The translations under genes were made by a program, and so were the position numbers. A stretch of DNA of 9,905 bases from contig JACMNW010000018.1 of the NCBI GenBank assembly GCA_014378345.1, positions 1-9,905 on the forward strand, in the 5' to 3' direction. The notes beneath the pieces were generated by a model. It worked only from the letters and a program-made list of their open reading frames with translations, ran no database searches and was not told the origin of the DNA. Source of the DNA: Pseudorhodobacter sp. GTDB taxonomy: Bacteria > Pseudomonadota > Alphaproteobacteria > Rhodobacterales > Rhodobacteraceae. How positions within the stretch are numbered: position 1 is the stretch's first letter; the number at the start of each line of letters is the position of its first letter. Below are positions 5,819 to 9,905 of the stretch, piece by piece.

Positions 5819-6277
5819 ATGAAGCGCACCTTATTGATAATCACCATGGCGGCACAGCTTGCGGCGACTGCACCGATGGCACAGACAGCCGACACCTCGA
5901 CCACAGCCACCACAGCTGCCGGAACTACAACGGGAACTTTTGGCAGCGACTGGTCGGCGTCCATGGGCACTGCCATGATGGGCAACGACGGCATCAGCCT
6001 GCGTTCCGCCGACGAAATCACTACCCAATTCGACACCATGTCGGACATGGACAAAGATATGCTGCGCCGCGACTGTATGATGTACATGCAGACATCGGGT
6101 GCTGCGGATACCTCGACCACGAGCGACGCCACTGCAGGTACTGCACAAACTGATGCAACTGGCCAAGCAGCAGTTGAAGGCGACGCCTCCGCCACAGCAG
6201 GCACAGACGGTGCTGCCAAACTGTCGCTGACGTCTGAACAGATGGAACAGATCTGCGCCGCGACCAAGGACAAGTAA
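5819..6277 (+). CDS. Thr/Ala-rich exported protein with two cysteines (paralogue of the 807 gene)
   Basis: This 152-residue protein belongs to no family I can name. Residues 1-22 form a signal peptide (MKRTLLIITMAAQLAATAPMAQ). A Thr/Ala-rich spacer follows (23-40), then a compact segment with W45, LRSADEITTQF (61-71) and C86. A second Thr/Ala/Asp-rich linker spans 92-132, and a C-terminal helix (LTSEQMEQICAATKDK) contains C146. The layout and the L-R-x3-E-I-x2-Q core match the exported protein at 807, so the two are divergent copies. The frame is open upstream to 5648, but AAGGAA at 5808-5813 and the signal peptide fix the start at 5819. An EcfG-type promoter lies upstream and a hairpin follows the stop. 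A periplasmic stress role is likely; a structural or redox role for the two Cys is a guess. Confidence 0.8.
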   Translation: MKRTLLIITMAAQLAATAPMAQTADTSTTATTAAGTTTGTFGSDWSASMGTAMMGNDGISLRSADEITTQFDTMSDMDKDMLRRDCMMYMQTSGAADTSTTSDATAGTAQTDATGQAAVEGDASATAGTDGAAKLSLTSEQMEQICAATKDK

Positions 6278-6284
6278 TCATTTT

Positions 6285-6314
6285 GGGAAGGCGGACAAGA
6301 AAGTTCGCCTTTCC
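6285..6314 (+). terminator. Terminator-like hairpin after the 5819 gene
   Basis: Bases 6285-6296 pair with 6303-6314 (GGGAAGGCG against CGCCTTTCC, plus inner pairs), giving about 12 bp with two G-U pairs and the loop AAGAAA. It begins 8 bases after the stop. The downstream AAGATTATTT is A/T-rich but not a clean U-tract. Confidence 0.55.
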
Positions 6315-6519
6315 AAGATTATTTCAAAGTTACTTTGATAAGAATATTTTCGGCGTGTCAGTTGGCACCTGTAGCAATTCTCGCCTCAACAAATTTTGAT
6401 ACAACTAATATCAATTTGAGTGTAGGCAGCCTGTTGAGGGCGGCCAAACTAACATATTAGAGTTGGGCGTGATGTGTACGAAGAACGTACTTAGCTAAGC
6501 CAAAGTGAGTTGACCTGCG
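6315..6519. other. Non-coding spacer with two dyads before the NepR-like gene
   Basis: No coding frame is convincing in this A/T-richer spacer. It holds an imperfect dyad at 6390-6418 (CAAA..TTGATA against TATCAA..TTTG) and a short perfect one at 6476-6490 (GTACG-AAGAA-CGTAC), 29 bases before the ATG at 6520. No GGAAC-N16-NGTT box was found, unlike the spacers before the other small genes. The dyads could be operator sites or RNA hairpins; nothing more can be said from sequence. Confidence 0.4.
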
Positions 6520-6726
6520 ATGAAGCCCGACAGTAGCGAAGACCTGTTTTCAGATCATGTACTGACAAATGCTATGGCTGCACTGTTAACAGAAATCCGT
6601 TCAGAGCCTGTTCCGGAGTCGATCAGCCTGCTGGCGGGGCAATTGCAAGCGGCACTTGATCAAAGGCTGAAATCCCGAAGCTTCGATGGTGCGAAAGTGT
6701 CAAAAGTAATCGATGGCGTGGAATAA
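6520..6726 (+). CDS. NepR-like small protein, candidate anti-sigma factor
   Basis: A cytoplasmic 68-residue protein. The central stretch ALLTEIRSEPVPESISLLAG, followed by QLQAAL (residues about 21-46), resembles the NepR anti-sigma core, where a helix ending in an (E/N)EP(I/V)P(D/E) motif leads into a second helix ending LLxQL. NepR holds EcfG sigma factors inactive until phosphorylated PhyR takes it away. The first about 18 residues and the basic tail (RLKSRSFDGAKVSKVI) are variable, as is usual for the family. Against the call, the second helix is less hydrophobic than in classical NepR, and the gene is not next to phyR or directly adjacent to a sigma gene; the sigma at 4611 is two genes away. 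It may instead be an unrelated family of Rhodobacterales small proteins. Ribosome site weak (GTGAG at 6505-6509). It converges on ligD, with 32 bases between the stops. Confidence 0.55.
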   Translation: MKPDSSEDLFSDHVLTNAMAALLTEIRSEPVPESISLLAGQLQAALDQRLKSRSFDGAKVSKVIDGVE

Positions 6727-6758
6727 ACTGTTCGCACAGAATAGGTGCGCGACAACGA

Positions 6759-9191
6759 TCAGATTTGAAAAAGCTCCGACATCTTTTCTAACACAGCACT
6801 GCTAAGGGCCGACGGTTTGGGAATGACAATGTCATGCCAATGCCGTTCCTTTGCGGCGCCTGTGTCAAACTGATCGGCCGAGCGGATTTTGCCAAGTTCA
6901 TCCCAATTTACCGGCACGGCAACGGACGCGCCTGCACGTGCGCGAACGGAAAACGGGGCCACGGCGGTTGATCCCCGTTCATTTCGCAGCCAGTCGATAA
7001 ATGTGCGCCCGGTGCGCGCCTTTTTTGCCATTGTCGCAGTGAAGTGTTTTGGCTCTGCCTCGGCCAGCATGGCAGCGAAGAGTTGGCAAAAAAGTTTTGC
7101 ATTTTCCCAGGTTGCGGTGCGGCGCAGTGGCACGATCACATGCACGCCTTTGCCCCCAGATAGCATCGGCCATGACCCAAGCCCAAGGTCGGCCAGTCGG
7201 TCATGCAGGGTCACAGCCGCTGAACGCACGTCGGCAAAGCCAAGCGTTTTATCCGGGTCGAGGTCGAAGACAAGCCGTTCCGGCCGGTCCGGTTTGTCGA
7301 TGCGCGCGCCCCAGGGGTGAAATTCGATGGCTCCCATTTGCACAGCCGCCACGAGGCCCGCTGCCGTGGTAACTGTCATCCAGGTTTCGGTGTGGCCTTT
7401 TGGGTCGGTGATGGGAATCCGGCGAATGGCATCAGGAAAGCCAGGGGCTGCGTGTTTTTGAAAAAACTGGTCGCCGTCAATGCCATCGGGCAGCCGCAAC
7501 AATGACAGAGGGCGGTTTGCCAAGGTGGGTAATACGCGGTCTGCCATATCGTCGTAATACTGTGCCAAACCTAGTTTGGTCAGTTTTACCTTGGGAAACA
7601 CCATGCGGTCGGGGCTGCTGATGCCAATACCGGCAACTTTTATACGGGTGGCATCAGGTTTTGTCAGGCGGGTCATGGGAAAATCTTCGACCTCGGCTGC
7701 GGGTTTATCGTCACGCAGGGCCACGAACCTTGCGTGGCGCAAAAGGCCGTTTGGTGTGCGTTCTGCATAGCCGATTTCGGCAACAACACGCGGCTGCACC
7801 CACCGGGCCGCAATCGCATCAGCGGGGGCTGCGACGGCGGGCATCTTTCGGGTAATTGGGGCAAGGCGAGCTGCGATGTCATCCATCGCGGCATCGTCCC
7901 AACCGGTGCCGACCTTGCCACGGTAGACCAAGGTCTTTCCTTCATACGCGCCTAGAAACAGCGAGGCAAAGGGGCGCCCACGGCTGGTGGAAGGTTGCCA
8001 GCCGACAATGACAAATTCATCCCGACGGATGCATTTCGATTTTACCCATGCCTTGCTGCGGCCAGATCGGTAAGGTGCATCGGCAAGTTTTGATACGATG
8101 CCTTCACCGCCCGCGTCGCAGACCGTCGCAAAAGCTGTTGCAGCGGCACCTTCTATTGCGGGCGATATTTGGACCATGCCGCGCGAGGGCTGACCCGCCA
8201 TCAGCTGGACTAAAGCCAAGCGTCGCTGCGAAAGCGGTTGATGGGTCAGGTCAACGCCGTCAAGTTCAAGCAGATCAAATGCATAGTAGCGAAACGGACC
8301 ACCGACCTTTATTGCGGCTTGCAGGGCGGCAAAGCCTGTCAGGCCCGCCCCTACCATAACTTCGCCGTCGATAAGGGCCGTGTCACAGTCAAGGTTGGCC
8401 AAGGCGGGCAGCAGTTCAGAAAATTTCTCGGTCCAATCGACGCCGCTTCGGGTACGGACCCGCACGCCGCGTGCGCCAGTGGCGACTTGTGCGCGGTAAC
8501 CATCCAGCTTTACTTCGTGCAACCACGTCTCGCCATCGGGCGGTTTAGCCGCCGTTTCAGCCAGTTGCGGTGCGCGGAATGCGGGTATGGCACCGCGCCG
8601 GTCTGGCCCAAATGGCCGCGCAGGTGCAGCCTTTGCAATTTCAGAAAGGGTGCGGTTCGAGGTGACCGATGTTTGATACCGTTTCGCGAACGGTATTGGA
8701 TTTTTGTCTGCTGCAGTATCGGCGTTTTTGACCATCAACCAATTCTCGGCAGCCTCGCCACGCGTTTTCATCCGCACTAATGACCACGCCGCCGTGGCCC
8801 TGCGACCGTGCAGGGCGAAATGCAAATGCCCTTCGGCAAGGCCTGCATCCACATTGTGAAAAGGCTGCCACCATCCGACATCCCACAGCATGACGGTGCC
8901 TGCACCGTAATTGCCTTTTGGGATCGTGCCCTCGAAGGTCAAGTAATCGAAGGGATGATCCTCAGTGCGAACGGCAAGCCTTTTGTCGGCCGGATTGGTC
9001 GAGGGGCCGCGCGTCACCGCCCAGCTTAGCAGCAAACCCTGCCATTCTAATCGCAAATCCCAGTGCAGCCGGGTGGCATCATGCATCTGGATTGAATATC
9101 GCAACGCACCGGCGATGGGCTTGCCGCCTTCGGGTTCCGGGGTTTGGCCAAACTTGCGCATTGTCCGGTAACGCGCCAGCCGGTCCATCAT
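6759..9191 (-). CDS. ligD: Multifunctional ATP-dependent DNA ligase D (NHEJ)
   Basis: LigD of 810 residues trims, fills and seals double-strand breaks with Ku. All three catalytic modules are present, in the order phosphoesterase, ligase, polymerase. Phosphoesterase (about 10-160): MHDATRLHWDLRLE and RTEDHPFDY, with H37, H43, D45, R47 and H79 at a constant offset of 5 from the Pseudomonas aeruginosa residues H42, H48, D50, R52 and H84. Ligase (about 205-505): adenylation lysine K228 in EVKLDGYR, then GGEGIVSK (361-368) and WVKSK (382-386). Polymerase (about 522-800): EFHPWGARIDKPDRPE, metal-binding D643 and D645 in FDLDPD, SGGKGVHV (678-685) and the third acidic residue D733 in FIDWLR. It is full length with no lesion. 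ATG 9191 overlaps the ku stop by 4 bases (ATGA), so translation is probably coupled; a second ATG follows directly. The promoter must lie upstream of ku, outside the window. Confidence 0.97.
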   Translation of the reverse strand: MMDRLARYRTMRKFGQTPEPEGGKPIAGALRYSIQMHDATRLHWDLRLEWQGLLLSWAVTRGPSTNPADKRLAVRTEDHPFDYLTFEGTIPKGNYGAGTVMLWDVGWWQPFHNVDAGLAEGHLHFALHGRRATAAWSLVRMKTRGEAAENWLMVKNADTAADKNPIPFAKRYQTSVTSNRTLSEIAKAAPARPFGPDRRGAIPAFRAPQLAETAAKPPDGETWLHEVKLDGYRAQVATGARGVRVRTRSGVDWTEKFSELLPALANLDCDTALIDGEVMVGAGLTGFAALQAAIKVGGPFRYYAFDLLELDGVDLTHQPLSQRRLALVQLMAGQPSRGMVQISPAIEGAAATAFATVCDAGGEGIVSKLADAPYRSGRSKAWVKSKCIRRDEFVIVGWQPSTSRGRPFASLFLGAYEGKTLVYRGKVGTGWDDAAMDDIAARLAPITRKMPAVAAPADAIAARWVQPRVVAEIGYAERTPNGLLRHARFVALRDDKPAAEVEDFPMTRLTKPDATRIKVAGIGISSPDRMVFPKVKLTKLGLAQYYDDMADRVLPTLANRPLSLLRLPDGIDGDQFFQKHAAPGFPDAIRRIPITDPKGHTETWMTVTTAAGLVAAVQMGAIEFHPWGARIDKPDRPERLVFDLDPDKTLGFADVRSAAVTLHDRLADLGLGSWPMLSGGKGVHVIVPLRRTATWENAKLFCQLFAAMLAEAEPKHFTATMAKKARTGRTFIDWLRNERGSTAVAPFSVRARAGASVAVPVNWDELGKIRSADQFDTGAAKERHWHDIVIPKPSALSSAVLEKMSELFQI

Positions 9192-9905
9192 GACGCCTTG
9201 CGGCCGGTCTTGCCAGCTTTTGCAGCTTTGGGCGCGGTAGCAGGTTTCGGGTCGGCCTTCAGGCTTTGGCGCAACGCCTCCATCAGATCAACCACATTGC
9301 CGCCCTTGGGCCGATCCTGATTTTCGCCGACCAAAGCGCGAGGGGCTTTGATATTTTTGCGTTTCGCATCAATCAATTCACGAAGTGCCTGATCGAAATG
9401 ATCTTTGAATGCTTCGGGCTTGAATGGACCTGTCTTGCGGTCGATCAACTGTGTGGCCACCGCCAACAGATCTTCGTCCGCTTCGGCGTCTTCAATGTCG
9501 CGAAACAACGGCTCGGCATCGCGCACTTCGTCGGCATAGCGCAGCGTTTCCATTAACAGGCCATCACCACAGGGACGCACTGCACAGAGATACTCTTTAC
9601 CGCGCATTGTAAGTTGCCCTAAACCTACCCGCCCACTTTTGCGCAAAGCATCGCGCACCACGCGGTAGGCATCTTCGGCCAAATTGTCTGTTGGCACGAT
9701 ATAATAAGGTTTTTCATAGTACAGTGGTGAGATCTCGGCGGCTTCGACGAACTGGACCAGTTCAAATGTTTTCTTGGTTTCCAGCCGGATAGCGTCAATT
9801 TCAGCGGGGTCAAGCAGTAGGTATTCATCCTCGGCCACTTCGAACCCGCTTAGAATATCAGTGGTTTTGATAGCCCCAACCCCTTCAGCCGTTTTCGAAT
9901 ATCGA
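9188..9905 (-). CDS. ku: Ku DNA end-binding protein, N-terminus cut by window edge
   Basis: Ku is the homodimeric ring protein that binds DNA ends and recruits LigD in bacterial non-homologous end joining. The frame is open to the right edge: 238 residues are visible and the first ones, roughly 40-60 by family length, lie outside. The apparent GTG start at 9838 is internal, because the preceding 22 codons (RYSKTAEGVGAIKTTDILSG and onward) match the Ku core. Landmarks are GFEVAEDEYLLLDPAEIDAI, FVEAAEISPLYYEKPYYIVP, the segment GRVGLGQLTMRGKEYLCAVRP and LMETLRYADEVRD. The C-terminus is a Lys/Ala-rich tail (ATAPKAAKAGKTGRKAS), typical of bacterial Ku and thought to help bind DNA. The stop overlaps the ligD start by 4 bases, so ku-ligD is an operon read right to left. 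Regulation cannot be seen. Confidence 0.95.
   Translation of the reverse strand, partial: RYSKTAEGVGAIKTTDILSGFEVAEDEYLLLDPAEIDAIRLETKKTFELVQFVEAAEISPLYYEKPYYIVPTDNLAEDAYRVVRDALRKSGRVGLGQLTMRGKEYLCAVRPCGDGLLMETLRYADEVRDAEPLFRDIEDAEADEDLLAVATQLIDRKTGPFKPEAFKDHFDQALRELIDAKRKNIKAPRALVGENQDRPKGGNVVDLMEALRQSLKADPKPATAPKAAKAGKTGRKAS

Noticed and set aside
5623..6273. 216-codon open frame on the minus strand over the 5819 gene
   Set aside because: Mirror of the repetitive Thr/Ala codons of the exported protein; no ribosome site and Ala/Val/Ser-rich composition typical of shadows.
8238..8780. 180-codon open frame on the plus strand inside ligD
   Set aside because: Antisense to fully conserved ligase and phosphoesterase motifs; no start signal and no recognisable domain.
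1..9905. tRNA or rRNA genes, CRISPR arrays, insertion sequences, attachment sites
   Set aside because: No cloverleaf, regularly spaced repeats, transposase or integrase, or terminal inverted repeats were seen on either strand.

Overview
The window reads as a general-stress locus of an alphaproteobacterium, most likely a marine Rhodobacterales relative. That placement is inferred from an EcfG/ECF15-type sigma factor, GGAAC-N16-NGTT promoters, a NepR-like small protein and the style of the Ku/LigD proteins; no rRNA or other phylogenetic marker is present.

Layout, left to right. 1-201 is the end of a BON-domain protein cut by the window edge. 198-709 is decayed coding DNA: a shifted and stop-interrupted secreted-protein gene, then a short relic of a zinc-dependent alcohol dehydrogenase. 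807-1325 encodes a small exported two-cysteine protein and 1383-3488 a large-subunit catalase (KatE/HPII type). 3654-3857 encodes a one-helix membrane protein with a TTG start. It converges, across a perfect 18-bp hairpin, on a minus-strand ferritin-like DUF892/YciF gene (3922-4422). That gene is divergent from an ECF sigma factor (4611-5159). Next come a very acidic small protein (5356-5586), a second exported two-cysteine protein related to the one at 807 (5819-6277), and a NepR-like 68-residue protein (6520-6726). The right third is a minus-strand non-homologous end-joining operon, ku (cut by the window edge) then ligD, overlapping by 4 bases.

The most striking feature is regulatory. Five plus-strand genes (807, 3654, 4611, 5356, 5819) each have GGAAC, exactly 16 bases, then (A/C/G)GTT at a fitting distance upstream. 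The divergent DUF892 gene has GGAAC-N17-GGTT on the minus strand. This matches the promoter class read by EcfG-type sigma factors in the alphaproteobacterial general stress response. The simplest model (inference) is that the sigma factor at 4611, or another EcfG in the cell, switches on the whole set, including itself. The products would handle peroxide (catalase), iron or oxidative stress (DUF892) and the envelope (exported and membrane proteins). The NepR-like protein is a candidate anti-sigma factor, and Ku/LigD would repair double-strand breaks in stressed or resting cells. No PhyR-like response regulator is in the window.
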